Source of the DNA: Acidimicrobiia bacterium
Lineage (GTDB): Bacteria; Actinomycetota; Acidimicrobiia; IMCC26256
Length of the DNA: 25,706 bases
Reading direction: 5' to 3'
NCBI GenBank assembly: GCA_023262065.1
Contig: JALRDW010000232.1
Span: forward strand, 1-25,706
Part shown: positions 1 to 7,045 of the stretch, piece by piece
How the letters are laid out: each line of letters starts with the position of its first letter
Numbering within the stretch: the stretch's first letter is position 1
Notes under the pieces: model-generated
Seen by the model: the letters and a program-made list of their open reading frames with translations, nothing else
What the model was told of the DNA's origin: nothing
Database searches by the model: none
Position numbers and translations under genes: made by a program

Positions 1-1
1 C

Positions 2-367
2 ATCCGGCACAAGTCCTTCACCGTTGCGCAGCAGACGATCGACGAGGCCGTGTTCGACCTCGAGACCCTCGATCACGATTTCTTCCTCTTCCGCGACGAG
101 CGGACCGGGGCCGACGCCGTCGTGTGGCGACTCGACGGGCACTACGCCCTCATCGAGTCCGACGGTTCGGCGCCCGCCCCCGACACGGTCGCCGAGGTCG
201 AGGTCCGCGTGATCCCCGTCCCCACGATCTCGGTCGAGGCGGCCGAGGAGCTCCTCGACGGCGAGGACGTGCCCTTCGTGTTCTTCGTCAACGAGGAGAC
301 CGGGCGGGGCAACGTCGTCTACTGGCGGTACGACGGGCACTACGGCCTCATCGAACCCGCCGGCTGA
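2..367 (+). CDS. hpf: Ribosome hibernation promoting factor, long form (3' part only, two C-terminal domains)
   Basis: The reading frame is open from the first complete codon, so the gene begins outside the window; the internal GTG at 50 is unlikely to be the start. About 121 residues are visible. They hold two copies of the S30AE/HPF C-terminal domain, the dimerisation module that pairs two 70S ribosomes into inactive 100S particles. Copy 1 carries DHDFFLFRDERTG and DGHYALIE. Copy 2 carries PFVFFVNEETGRG and YDGHYGLIEPAG, just before the stop. A linker rich in Ala, Pro and Val separates them. The ribosome-binding N-terminal S30AE domain is not in view. From memory, mycobacterial RafH/RafS-type factors also carry a doubled C-terminal module, so this is likely a dormancy-related translation silencer. 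The family call is secure; the exact subtype is inferred. Confidence 0.88.
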   Translation: MRHKSFTVAQQTIDEAVFDLETLDHDFFLFRDERTGADAVVWRLDGHYALIESDGSAPAPDTVAEVEVRVIPVPTISVEAAEELLDGEDVPFVFFVNEETGRGNVVYWRYDGHYGLIEPAG

Positions 368-396
368 TCCCGCCCGGCCGCCGCGGCCCGCAGGGT

Positions 397-402
397 TAGC
401 CT
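397..402 (+). promoter_or_regulatory. -10 hexamer of the sulfatase gene (leaderless)
   Basis: TAGCCT fits the TANNNT pattern and ends exactly 6 nt before the GTG at 409, so transcription should start on the first base of the start codon. No Shine-Dalgarno sequence precedes the gene. No convincing -35 is seen. Confidence 0.5.
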
Positions 403-408
403 CACGGC

Positions 409-1917
409 GTGTCGACGCCGACCGGGAACGTCCTGCTCATCACGCTCGACCAGTGGCGGGCCGAGTGCCTCGGCGCGCTCGGCCACCCGGCGGTGCGCAC
501 GCCGAACCTCGACCGCCTCGTGGCCGAGGGCACGCTCTTCACGCAGCACTTCGCCCAGGCGGTGCCCTGCGGACCGAGTCGGGCCTCGTTGCACACCGGG
601 CTCTACGCCATGACCCACCGCTCGGTCCTCAACGGCACGCCGCTCGACGATCGGTTCACGAACCTCGCCCGCGAGGCCCGTGCGCTCGGTCACGACCCGG
701 TCCTGTTCGGGTACACCGACACCAGCCCGGACCCGCGGGTGCTCGATCCGGGGGATCCCCGGTTGCGGTCGTACGAGGGCGTGCTGCCGGGGTACCGGGC
801 GGTGCTCGACATGCCGGAGCACGCCGAGCCGTGGCGGGCCTGGCTGCGCGGACTCGGGTACGACCTGCCGGACGACGTCGAGGCGCACCGCCCGGTCGAC
901 GACACGCCACGCAGCCCGGCGGCGTACCGGGCCGAGCACTCGGAGGCGGCGTTCCTCACCGGGGAGGTGCTGGCGTACCTCGCCGAGGTCGGCGACGCGC
1001 CGTGGTTCATCCACGCGACCTACCTCCGCCCGCACCCGCCGTACTGCGCGCCGGAGCCGTACAACACGCTCATCGATCCGGCCGACGTCCCGATGCCCCA
1101 TGCGCACCCGACCGTCGAGGCCGAGATGGCGGTCAGCCCGATCATCGCCGGGGCCCTCACCATGGACTGGGTGCGCGCCCCCGAGGGCGAGCGGGCGATC
1201 CGGGAGCTCCGGGCCACCTACTACGGGATGCTGGCCGAGGTCGACGCGCAGGTCGGTCGACTGCTCGACGCGCTGCGCGAGCGGGCGGACTGGGACCGCA
1301 CCCTCGTGGTCGTGACCTCGGATCACGGCGACGAACTCGGCGACCACCACCTCACCCAGAAGCTCGGCTTCTACGACGGTTCGTACCGCATCCCGTGCAT
1401 CGTGCGGGATCCGCGGCCGGAGGCCGATCCGGGCCGGGGGGTCCAGGTCGGCGCGTTCACCGAGAACGTCGACCTGATGCCGACGATCCTCGAGTGGCTC
1501 GGCGCCCGGATCCCGGCCCAGTGCTCCGGTCGATCGTTGCTCGGGTTCGTGACCGGCGGGCCGCCGACCGAGTGGCGTGACGCGGTGTTCTTCGAGTGGG
1601 ACTTCCGGGACCCGGTCGGTCGGACGCCGGAGCGGCTGCTCGGCGTCCCCTTCGACCGCAGCGGCATGGCGGCGATCCGGGACGCCCACGGCAAGTACGT
1701 GCACTTCGCGGGGTTGCCGCCGTTGTTCTTCGATCTCGACGAGGATCCCCACGAGATGGTGAACCGGGCCGACGACCCGGCCTACGCGGCGCGGGTGCTC
1801 GAGTACGCCCAGGCGATGGTGACCTGGCGGCTCGAGCATGCGGACCGCACCCTCACCGGGCTGTTCGTGTGCCCGATGGGGCTCGTCGACGCCCGCGCGG
1901 CCGGCCCCCGGCACTGA
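409..1917 (+). CDS. Phosphonate monoester hydrolase / arylsulfatase-type enzyme (alkaline phosphatase superfamily)
   Basis: The product is 502 residues, close to the roughly 510 of rhizobial phosphonate monoester hydrolase, whose sequence it resembles along its whole length as I recall it. The sulfatase signature CGPSRASLHTG places the formylglycine precursor at Cys54, with Pro56, Ser57 and Arg58. Metal ligands are visible in LITLDQWR (Asp14) and TSDHGDELGDHH (Asp305, His306). YLRPHPPY and the C-terminal YVHFAGLPPLFFDL and ADRTLT blocks are typical of this subfamily. The enzyme should hydrolyse phosphonate or phosphate mono/diesters or sulfate esters; the substrate cannot be fixed from sequence. 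It needs a formylglycine-generating enzyme, which is not in the window. No signal peptide is seen, so it is probably cytoplasmic. GTG start chosen from the -10 spacing. It appears monocistronic. Confidence 0.88.
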   Translation: MSTPTGNVLLITLDQWRAECLGALGHPAVRTPNLDRLVAEGTLFTQHFAQAVPCGPSRASLHTGLYAMTHRSVLNGTPLDDRFTNLAREARALGHDPVLFGYTDTSPDPRVLDPGDPRLRSYEGVLPGYRAVLDMPEHAEPWRAWLRGLGYDLPDDVEAHRPVDDTPRSPAAYRAEHSEAAFLTGEVLAYLAEVGDAPWFIHATYLRPHPPYCAPEPYNTLIDPADVPMPHAHPTVEAEMAVSPIIAGALTMDWVRAPEGERAIRELRATYYGMLAEVDAQVGRLLDALRERADWDRTLVVVTSDHGDELGDHHLTQKLGFYDGSYRIPCIVRDPRPEADPGRGVQVGAFTENVDLMPTILEWLGARIPAQCSGRSLLGFVTGGPPTEWRDAVFFEWDFRDPVGRTPERLLGVPFDRSGMAAIRDAHGKYVHFAGLPPLFFDLDEDPHEMVNRADDPAYAARVLEYAQAMVTWRLEHADRTLTGLFVCPMGLVDARAAGPRH

Positions 1918-2052
1918 ACCGGGGCCCCGTCCCGGGCGGGGGGTTCGCTCGGTTCGCGGCCCTCGGGCCTGCGTGACCCACGTCACATCCGGAGCCCTTG
2001 AGTTGGCTCGGCCGCATCGCCGGAGACCCGCACGGGACCGCGCCGAGCCGAG

Positions 2053-2061
2053 TTATCCACA
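2053..2061 (+). promoter_or_regulatory. Perfect DnaA-box sequence TTATCCACA
   Basis: This 9-mer matches the strong E. coli R1 DnaA box exactly. In sequence this GC-rich an AT-leaning 9-mer is unlikely by chance at any given site. It stands alone, with no cluster of boxes, AT-rich unwinding element or oriC genes around it, so it is not an origin. DnaA acting as transcription regulator or being titrated here is a guess. Confidence 0.4.
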
Positions 2062-2114
2062 GGGCTGAACGTCCCGAACCGTGCTGGCAGATACTGGAAT
2101 CCGGCAGGCGGATT

Positions 2115-2135
2115 GTCGTACGACGTCGTTATGGT
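2115..2135 (+). promoter_or_regulatory. Overlapping palindromes and -10-like hexamer upstream of the Rpf-like gene
   Basis: GTCGTACGAC (2115-2124) and ACGACGTCGT (2120-2129) are both perfect 10-bp palindromes sharing five bases. They abut TATGGT (2130-2135), which fits a -10 hexamer and would start an mRNA near 2142, giving a leader of about 140 nt. The position, in the spacer just upstream of the -10, is typical of a repressor operator. The binding protein is unknown. Confidence 0.4.
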
Positions 2136-2284
2136 CCCCTCGGGCGTGAGCGACCCCCGGCACCCGCCGGGCGGCAGCGAGTGACCCCCTTCCCCGAACC
2201 CGGACCTGCTCGACGCGCGTCCGGACCGAGGGGGAGGAGCCGGTGGCGCCGACGGGCGTCGCCCCTGAAGGAGTGACCACCACC

Positions 2285-3037
2285 ATGAACGTCCGCTTCG
2301 TTCCGAGCGATGCCGGCGAGGTCCTCGGGGACAGCCCCGAGGTGCTCGACGGTCAGAGCCCCGAGCAGGCGATCGAGTCCCGACTCGATCACCCGCATGA
2401 GGTGCGGCCGATCGCCGCTGCTCCCACTTCCCCCCGTTCCACATCGGCGCCCGCCCCGCGGCGCGGCGCCCGCCGGTCGATCGCCAGCCGCCTCGGCGGC
2501 CTGCGGGTCCCGGCCCCCCGCCGCCGGGGTGCGTCGGCGGTCGCAGTCTCGGGGCTGCTCCTGGCCGGCCTCCTCGGCACGGCGACGGCCGCAGCCCTCA
2601 TGGCACCCCGCAGCGAGCGGGTGCTCCCCCCGTCGGCCTTCCGCGGCGACCGTCTCACGCGGGCCGAGGCCGCAGCCCGGGCCTGGCGCGACGCCGAGAT
2701 CGCCCGCGCCGTGATCGACGCCGCCGCCGCACGTCTGGACGCCGAGCAGGCCGCCTGGGAGCGCGCCCGGGCCGAGGCCGCGCTCATCGCGACCGCCGGC
2801 CGGACCGGCGTCGACTGGGATGGCATCGCCGAGTGCGAGACCGGCGGGAACTGGAGGATGCAGGGCCCGCGCTTCTCGGGCGGCGTCGGGTTCTACAACG
2901 GCACCTGGAACGCGTTCGGCGGTCGGCAGTTCGCGCCGAACGCAGGCATGGCCACCCGTGAGCAGCAGATCGTCGTCGCCGAGCGGGTGCACGACGAGTT
3001 CGGCCTGTCCGGCTGGGGTTGCAAGGCCTACGGCTGA
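2285..3037 (+). CDS. Resuscitation-promoting-factor-like transglycosylase, membrane-anchored
   Basis: The product is 250 residues. Residues about 177-250 form an Rpf-type lysozyme-like domain that cleaves peptidoglycan. WDGIAECETGGNW holds the expected catalytic Glu185, and Cys184 and Cys246 (in GWGCKAYG) match the conserved disulfide pair. FYNGTWNAFGG and ATREQQIVVAERV are also characteristic. A basic N-terminal tail of about 80 residues precedes one hydrophobic segment (about 82-105). An Ala-rich helix (about 120-172) follows, so the enzyme is likely anchored and faces outward; a cleaved signal is less likely given the long tail. I chose the ATG at 2285 because GAAGGAG lies 11 nt upstream. 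A GTG at 2243, behind GGGGAGGAG, would add 14 residues and remains possible. A hairpin follows the gene. Confidence 0.85.
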   Translation: MNVRFVPSDAGEVLGDSPEVLDGQSPEQAIESRLDHPHEVRPIAAAPTSPRSTSAPAPRRGARRSIASRLGGLRVPAPRRRGASAVAVSGLLLAGLLGTATAAALMAPRSERVLPPSAFRGDRLTRAEAAARAWRDAEIARAVIDAAAARLDAEQAAWERARAEAALIATAGRTGVDWDGIAECETGGNWRMQGPRFSGGVGFYNGTWNAFGGRQFAPNAGMATREQQIVVAERVHDEFGLSGWGCKAYG

Positions 3038-3064
3038 CCGCGCGTCGGTACCGAGCGGTGACGC

Positions 3065-3094
3065 AGGGGCGTCCGGCACCGGCCGGGCGCCCCT
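3065..3094 (+). terminator. Strong hairpin after the Rpf-like gene
   Basis: Arms 3065-3076 and 3083-3094 form a 12-bp GC-rich stem with one G-U pair around a 6-nt loop, starting 28 nt after the stop codon. There is no T-tract, as is common for actinobacterial terminators. It isolates this gene from the UbiB-like gene downstream. Confidence 0.55.
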
Positions 3095-3135
3095 CGTCGT
3101 GACCGGCCGCTTCGTCCACCCGTGGGCCGCACCCG

Positions 3136-3141
3136 TACCGT
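3136..3141 (+). promoter_or_regulatory. -10 hexamer of the UbiB-like gene (leaderless)
   Basis: TACCGT ends 7 nt before the ATG at 3149. This favours that ATG over the upstream in-frame GTG at 3122, which lies upstream of the hexamer and so would not be transcribed. Confidence 0.45.
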
Positions 3142-3148
3142 GCCCGAC

Positions 3149-4738
3149 ATGACGACGGCCCCGGACTTCGAACTCGGCGCGTTCAGCGACGTCGGGCCGT
3201 GGTCGGTCGACCCGGGCGCGATGCCGTGGCTCGAGCAGGTGGGGCACCTGCGGGCCGAGGTCCGCCGCGAGATCCCCCGGGCGCTCGCCCGCCCCCGCGT
3301 CCCGCCGGTCGGCCGCCTGCTCAGGATCGTCGGGTCGATCGGTGCGGTCCTCCTCCGCTGGTACCTGCGCGACCGGCGCAGCGCGCGGTCACGCGCCGCG
3401 CTCTCCGAGGGCCTGCGGCGAGCGTTCGAGCGACTCGGCTCGACGTTCATCAAGCTCGGGCAGATCATCTCCGGCGGCGAGGGGCTGTTCCCCGAGGAAC
3501 TCGTCGCCCAGTTCCGCCTCCTGCGGGATCGGGTCGCCCCCGAGACCTTCGACGACGTGCGCGCGGTCATCGAGGCCGACCTCGGTCGGCCGCTCTCCGC
3601 TGTGTTCGCCCACTTCGAGGAGACCCCGCTCGCCGCGGCGTCGATCGCGCAGGTGCACGCGGCCCGCCTCCACTCGGGCGAGGAGGTGGTGGTGAAGGTG
3701 CAGCGCCCCCGGGTCGCCGCCCTCGTGCGCGAGGACATCACCACGTTGTCCTGGCTCGCCCCGTTCTTCGTCGGCCGGATCCCGGTCGCGGCGCTCGCGA
3801 ACCCCCCGGCGCTCGTCGAGCTGTTCGCCGAGACGATCCTCGAGGAGCTCGACTTCCGCCTCGAGGCCTCGAACATGCTCGACATCGCAGCGGTGCTCGC
3901 GCGGACCGATCAGCGGGCGATCATCGTGCCCCGACCGCACCCGACGCTCGTCACCCGGCGGGTCATGGTCATGGAGCGGCTCTCCGGCTTCTCCTTCGAC
4001 GACGTGGAGGGCATGCGCGCTGCGGGTATCGACACTGCGGCGCTGCTGCGGGCCGGTCTCATCTCGTTCCTCGAGGGCGCGCTCCTCTACGGCGTGTTCC
4101 ACGGCGATCTCCACGGGGGCAACCTGTTCGTGCTCCCGGACGGCCGGACCGCGTTGCTCGACTTCGGCATCACCGGTCGCCTCGACGATTCCCAGCGCCT
4201 CGCCTTCCTGCGGCTCCTGCTCGGCGGGGCCGGGGGCGACGTCCGCAGTCAGCTCGAGGCACTCCGGGACCTGGGCGCGTTCCCGCCGGACACCGACATC
4301 GATGCGGTGATCGAGGACCTCGAACTCGAGGGTCCCGTCAAGGACCCGACGAAGATGTCGGCCGACGAACTCACCTCGGAACTGCGGGACCTGACCAAGA
4401 AGTTGCTCGGGTACGGTGCGCGGGCACCGAAGCAGCTCATGCTGTTCGTCAAGAACATGGTGTTCCTCGACGGGGCCACGGTCACGCTCGCCCCCGACCT
4501 CGACATCCTCGCCGAGATCATGCACGTGTTCATGTACTTCCAGGAGCACCATGGCGCTCGCCTGGCCGCCGAGCTCGGTCTCGACCCGGAGCATCGGTTC
4601 GAGATCGACATGGGCTCGGTCCGCGGCGCGATGGGGATCGCCGATGAGATCGACACGCTGACCTACGCCGACGTGAAGGCCCGTCGCGATCTCATCGCGC
4701 AGCGCATGCAGGGGCGAAAGCGGCGTCAGTCCGCGTAG
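3149..4738 (+). CDS. UbiB/ABC1 (ADCK) family atypical kinase-like protein
   Basis: The product is 529 residues and has the hallmarks of the family. The KxGQ motif is in FIKLGQIIS (Lys102). The Ala-rich loop is AAASIAQVHAA. A conserved Lys183 lies in VVVKVQRP. The catalytic-loop-like HGDLHGGN begins at His318, and the metal-binding LLDFGITG has Asp338. UbiB proteins bind ATP and support membrane isoprenoid-lipid metabolism; in ubiquinone-using bacteria this is ubiquinone synthesis. Actinobacteria usually use menaquinone, so the lipid partner here is unknown. UbiB relatives often end in transmembrane helices, but this C-terminus (QGRKRRQSA) is polar and basic. The last 13 bases overlap the 3' end of the convergent DJ-1-like gene. 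Confidence 0.87.
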   Translation: MTTAPDFELGAFSDVGPWSVDPGAMPWLEQVGHLRAEVRREIPRALARPRVPPVGRLLRIVGSIGAVLLRWYLRDRRSARSRAALSEGLRRAFERLGSTFIKLGQIISGGEGLFPEELVAQFRLLRDRVAPETFDDVRAVIEADLGRPLSAVFAHFEETPLAAASIAQVHAARLHSGEEVVVKVQRPRVAALVREDITTLSWLAPFFVGRIPVAALANPPALVELFAETILEELDFRLEASNMLDIAAVLARTDQRAIIVPRPHPTLVTRRVMVMERLSGFSFDDVEGMRAAGIDTAALLRAGLISFLEGALLYGVFHGDLHGGNLFVLPDGRTALLDFGITGRLDDSQRLAFLRLLLGGAGGDVRSQLEALRDLGAFPPDTDIDAVIEDLELEGPVKDPTKMSADELTSELRDLTKKLLGYGARAPKQLMLFVKNMVFLDGATVTLAPDLDILAEIMHVFMYFQEHHGARLAAELGLDPEHRFEIDMGSVRGAMGIADEIDTLTYADVKARRDLIAQRMQGRKRRQSA

Positions 4739-5358
4739 CGCAGACCCGGCTCCAGCGCGGCGCGGATGTGGGCCGGCGCGGAGCGCGTCGAACCGCCGAC
4801 GAACGGTGGGGCGGGGTCGTACTCGATGCCGAGCTGCACCATCTGGGCGAGGTCGTCCCCGGCGATGCGTGCGGCGAGGGCGAGGGCCATGTCGATGCCG
4901 GCGGACACGCCGGCCGCGGTCCAGTACTTCTCCGACTCCACGTACCGTTCCTCGACCGGGATCGCACCGAGGCGTGCGAGCACGTGCAGTGCCCCCCAGT
5001 GGGTGGTGGCCCGACGGCCGGTGAGCAGGCCGGCCTGCGCGAGCACGAGCGAACCGGTGCAGACCGAGGTGGTCCAGGTGGTGGTGGCGTCGATCGCGCG
5101 CACCCATTCGACGGTGGTACCGATCTCCCGGGCCCGGGTCTCGCCCGGCCCGCCCGGCACGAGCAGGAGGTCCGTGCGGTCGACCTCGTCGAGTGCGGTC
5201 GTCACCTCGACCCCGAGCGACCCGACGTCGGTGCGCACGACGCCGCGCTCGCTCGCCACGAAGCTGACCGTGGCCCCGGGGATCCGGCTGAGCACCTCGT
5301 ACGGGCCGATCGCGTCGAGGGCGGTGAACCGGTCGTAGAGCAGGATGGTGATGTCCAT
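4726..5358 (-). CDS. DJ-1/PfpI family protein, isonitrile hydratase (InhA)-like
   Basis: The product is 210 residues, a single glutamine-amidotransferase-like domain. The nucleophile elbow TSVCTGSLVLAQAGLL puts the reactive Cys at 100, and Asp15 sits in LDAIGPYEVL. Pseudomonas putida isonitrile hydratase uses an Asp/Cys pair at nearly the same numbers, and RATTHWG and EYDPAPPF also match it as I remember it. That enzyme converts an isonitrile to an N-substituted formamide. Many homologues annotated this way are untested, so a general DJ-1 stress or hydrolase role is an alternative. No AraC-type DNA-binding domain is attached. The ATG is 8 nt beyond a -10-like TAGCGT. Confidence 0.82.
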   Translation of the reverse strand: MDITILLYDRFTALDAIGPYEVLSRIPGATVSFVASERGVVRTDVGSLGVEVTTALDEVDRTDLLLVPGGPGETRAREIGTTVEWVRAIDATTTWTTSVCTGSLVLAQAGLLTGRRATTHWGALHVLARLGAIPVEERYVESEKYWTAAGVSAGIDMALALAARIAGDDLAQMVQLGIEYDPAPPFVGGSTRSAPAHIRAALEPGLRYAD

Positions 5359-5366
5359 ACCGGGCG

Positions 5367-5407
5367 ACGCTAGCGACCGTTGGCCTGCGGTCCCGGCCCC
5401 CTACGAT
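5367..5407. promoter_or_regulatory. Divergent promoter region between the DJ-1-like gene and lgt
   Basis: On the minus strand TAGCGT (5372 to 5367) ends 8 nt before the ATG at 5358. On the plus strand TACGAT (5402-5407) ends 7 nt before a GTG at 5415. The two hexamers are 29 bp apart, so each promoter's -35 zone lies in the same short segment. Confidence 0.45.
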
Positions 5408-5414
5408 GCGGCTC

Positions 5415-6263
5415 GTGACCGTCGTCGCTTCGATCCCGAGTCCCGCTCGCGGGGTGATCGAGATCGGCCCGCTCCCGCTGCACCTCTACGGGCTCATCAT
5501 CGCGGTGGGCGTGCTCGTCGCGGCCTGGCTCGCGGAACGGCGTTGGGTCCGGAGGGGTCACGACGGCGACGCCTTCTCGAGCCTCGTGCTCTGGATGGTG
5601 CTCGGAGGTGTTGTCGGTGCGCGCCTCTACCACGTGATCACCGACGTCCAGCTGTTCCGCGGCCGGTGGCTCGACGCGTTCAAGATCTGGGAGGGCGGCC
5701 TCGGCATCTGGGGCGCGGTGATGGGTGGCGGGATCGTGGCGATCGTGCTCGCGCGGCGGCGACACCTCGACGTCGGCGACCTCATCGACTCGATCGCACC
5801 TGCCCTCGTGCTGGCCCAGGCGATCGGCCGCTGGGGCAACTGGGCGAACCAGGAACTCTTCGGTCGTCCGAGCACGCTGCCGTGGGCGGTCGAGATCGAC
5901 CCGGCGAACCGGCCGCCCGAGTACGCGGCGTACTCGACCTTCCAACCGACGTTCCTGTACGAATCCCTGTGGTGCCTCGCGATCTTCGCGACGCTGCTCG
6001 TGGTCGAACGACGGGTCCGGCTCATGAAGGGCCAGTTGTTCGCGCTGTACGTGATGCTCTACACGGCGGGTCGGTTCGTGCTCGAGAACATGAGGACGGA
6101 TCCCGCGAACCGGTTCGGACCGCTCCGCCTCAACGCCTGGGTGGCGCTGGTCTGCTTCGTCGTCGCCGTACTCGGATTCGTCTGGGCGCGGCGCCGCGGG
6201 ATCCCGGCCGTGCCCGATGCGGGGCGCTCCGGCGACCCGGGGGTCGGGACGACCGAACCGTAG
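5415..6263 (+). CDS. lgt: Prolipoprotein diacylglyceryl transferase
   Basis: Lgt moves diacylglycerol from phosphatidylglycerol to the lipobox Cys of prolipoproteins in the cytoplasmic membrane. The product is 282 residues with about seven hydrophobic segments, starting at LHLYGLIIAVGVLVAAWLAE. The Lgt signature GRWGNWANQELFGRPS is clear. Upstream, IWEGGLGIWGAVMGG replaces the FHGG seen in proteobacterial Lgt (E. coli His103) with Trp; as I recall this is usual for actinobacterial Lgt. TFLYESLW and GRFVLENMRTDPA also fit. An ATG at 5406 is in frame, but it overlaps the -10-like TACGAT, so I prefer the GTG at 5415 as a leaderless start. An ABC ATPase gene follows after 34 nt. Confidence 0.92.
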   Translation: MTVVASIPSPARGVIEIGPLPLHLYGLIIAVGVLVAAWLAERRWVRRGHDGDAFSSLVLWMVLGGVVGARLYHVITDVQLFRGRWLDAFKIWEGGLGIWGAVMGGGIVAIVLARRRHLDVGDLIDSIAPALVLAQAIGRWGNWANQELFGRPSTLPWAVEIDPANRPPEYAAYSTFQPTFLYESLWCLAIFATLLVVERRVRLMKGQLFALYVMLYTAGRFVLENMRTDPANRFGPLRLNAWVALVCFVVAVLGFVWARRRGIPAVPDAGRSGDPGVGTTEP

Positions 6264-6289
6264 ACTCGGCGCGCACCCCCGACCAGGAG
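6261..6289 (+). promoter_or_regulatory. -10 hexamer and ribosome binding site of the ABC ATPase gene
   Basis: TAGACT (6261-6266) overlaps the lgt stop codon and would start an mRNA near 6273. AGGAG (6285-6289) stands 8 nt before the GTG at 6298. This ribosome binding site sets the start against longer in-frame extensions reaching 6217. Some transcription may also read through from lgt. Confidence 0.45.
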
Positions 6290-6297
6290 CTCCCCCT

Positions 6298-7038
6298 GTG
6301 ACGACCCTCACCACCACGGCCGCCGCGCGCGCGGTCGCCGCGTCGAAGATCTACGGGACCGGCGACGCCGAGGTCCGCGCGCTCGACGCCATCGACGTCG
6401 AGTTCGCCGCCGGCGCCTTCACCGCGATCATGGGACCGTCCGGATCCGGCAAGTCGACCCTGCTCCACGTGCTCGCCGGTCTCGACACGGTGACGAGCGG
6501 GCAGGTGTTCATCGGCGACGTGGACCTCAGCACGCTGAATGAGAAGCAGTTGACCATCGTGCGGCGCGAACGTCTCGGGTTCGTGTTCCAGGCGTTCAAC
6601 CTCGTCCCGACGCTCGACGCGCTCGAGAACATGACCCTGCCGCTTGCGCTCGCCGGGGTGAAGCCCGACCCCGAGTGGCTCGACACCGTCGTGCGCACCG
6701 TCGGTCTCTCGGACCGGCTCCGGAACCGCCCGAACCAGCTCTCGGGCGGCCAGCAGCAGCGGGTGGCGGTCGCCCGGGCGCTGCTCGCCCGGCCCGAGAT
6801 CGTGTTCGCCGACGAACCGACCGGCAACCTCGATTCACGCAGCGGCACCGAGGTGCTGTCGTTCATGCGGCGCGCGGTCGACGACCACGGCCAGACCATC
6901 ATCATGGTCACGCATGACGCGAGCGCTGCGGCCTATGCGGACCGGGTGGTCTTCCTCGCCGACGGCCGCATCATCGACGAGCTCGTCGACCCGACCGCGG
7001 CCGCGGTGTTCGACCGCATGAAGACCCTGGGGGACTGA
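6298..7038 (+). CDS. ABC transporter ATP-binding protein, MacB/LolD type
   Basis: The product is 246 residues with a complete nucleotide-binding domain. Walker A is GPSGSGKST (46-54), the Q-loop lies in FVFQAFNL, the signature is LSGGQQQR (148-155), Walker B is VFADEPTGNLDS, and the switch His is in MVTHD. The DEPTGNLDS form and the length are typical of the MacB/LolD/FtsE group. These power FtsX-like permeases by mechanotransmission, exporting antimicrobials or lipoproteins, or moving cell-envelope factors. The matching permease follows after 7 nt, so the two form one transporter. The lgt gene directly upstream makes a lipoprotein or envelope role attractive, but that is inference from position only. 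Confidence 0.9.
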   Translation: MTTLTTTAAARAVAASKIYGTGDAEVRALDAIDVEFAAGAFTAIMGPSGSGKSTLLHVLAGLDTVTSGQVFIGDVDLSTLNEKQLTIVRRERLGFVFQAFNLVPTLDALENMTLPLALAGVKPDPEWLDTVVRTVGLSDRLRNRPNQLSGGQQQRVAVARALLARPEIVFADEPTGNLDSRSGTEVLSFMRRAVDDHGQTIIMVTHDASAAAYADRVVFLADGRIIDELVDPTAAAVFDRMKTLGD

Positions 7039-7045
7039 CCGCCCC

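Larger units (their letters stand above)
1918..2284. other. 367-base intergenic region upstream of the Rpf-like gene
   Basis: No credible gene is found here on either strand. A 6-bp inverted repeat (CCCCGG 1906-1911, CCGGGG 1919-1924) straddles the sulfatase stop codon and could be a weak terminator. Further on are a perfect DnaA-box sequence (2053-2061), two overlapping palindromes (2115-2129) and a -10-like TATGGT (2130-2135). The end holds purine-rich ribosome-binding sequence. Long untranslated leaders upstream of rpf genes often carry c-di-AMP riboswitches, but I could not find that motif. Confidence 0.5.

Noticed and set aside
376..388. Hairpin GGCCG-CCG-CGGCC as hpf terminator
   Set aside because: A 5-bp stem with a 3-nt loop in such GC-rich sequence is expected by chance, and nothing else supports it.
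340..1986. Long minus-strand open frame over the sulfatase gene
   Set aside because: It is antisense to a well-matched enzyme and its translation is Arg-rich with no recognisable domain.
2053..2061. Chromosomal replication origin
   Set aside because: There is only one DnaA box, no AT-rich unwinding region and no dnaA, dnaN or parAB genes nearby.
1918..2284. c-di-AMP (ydaO-type) riboswitch upstream of the Rpf-like gene
   Set aside because: Such riboswitches are common before actinobacterial rpf genes, but I could not find the conserved GGGGTGAAT-like or CAGCTAACCTCG-like segments or the nested stems.
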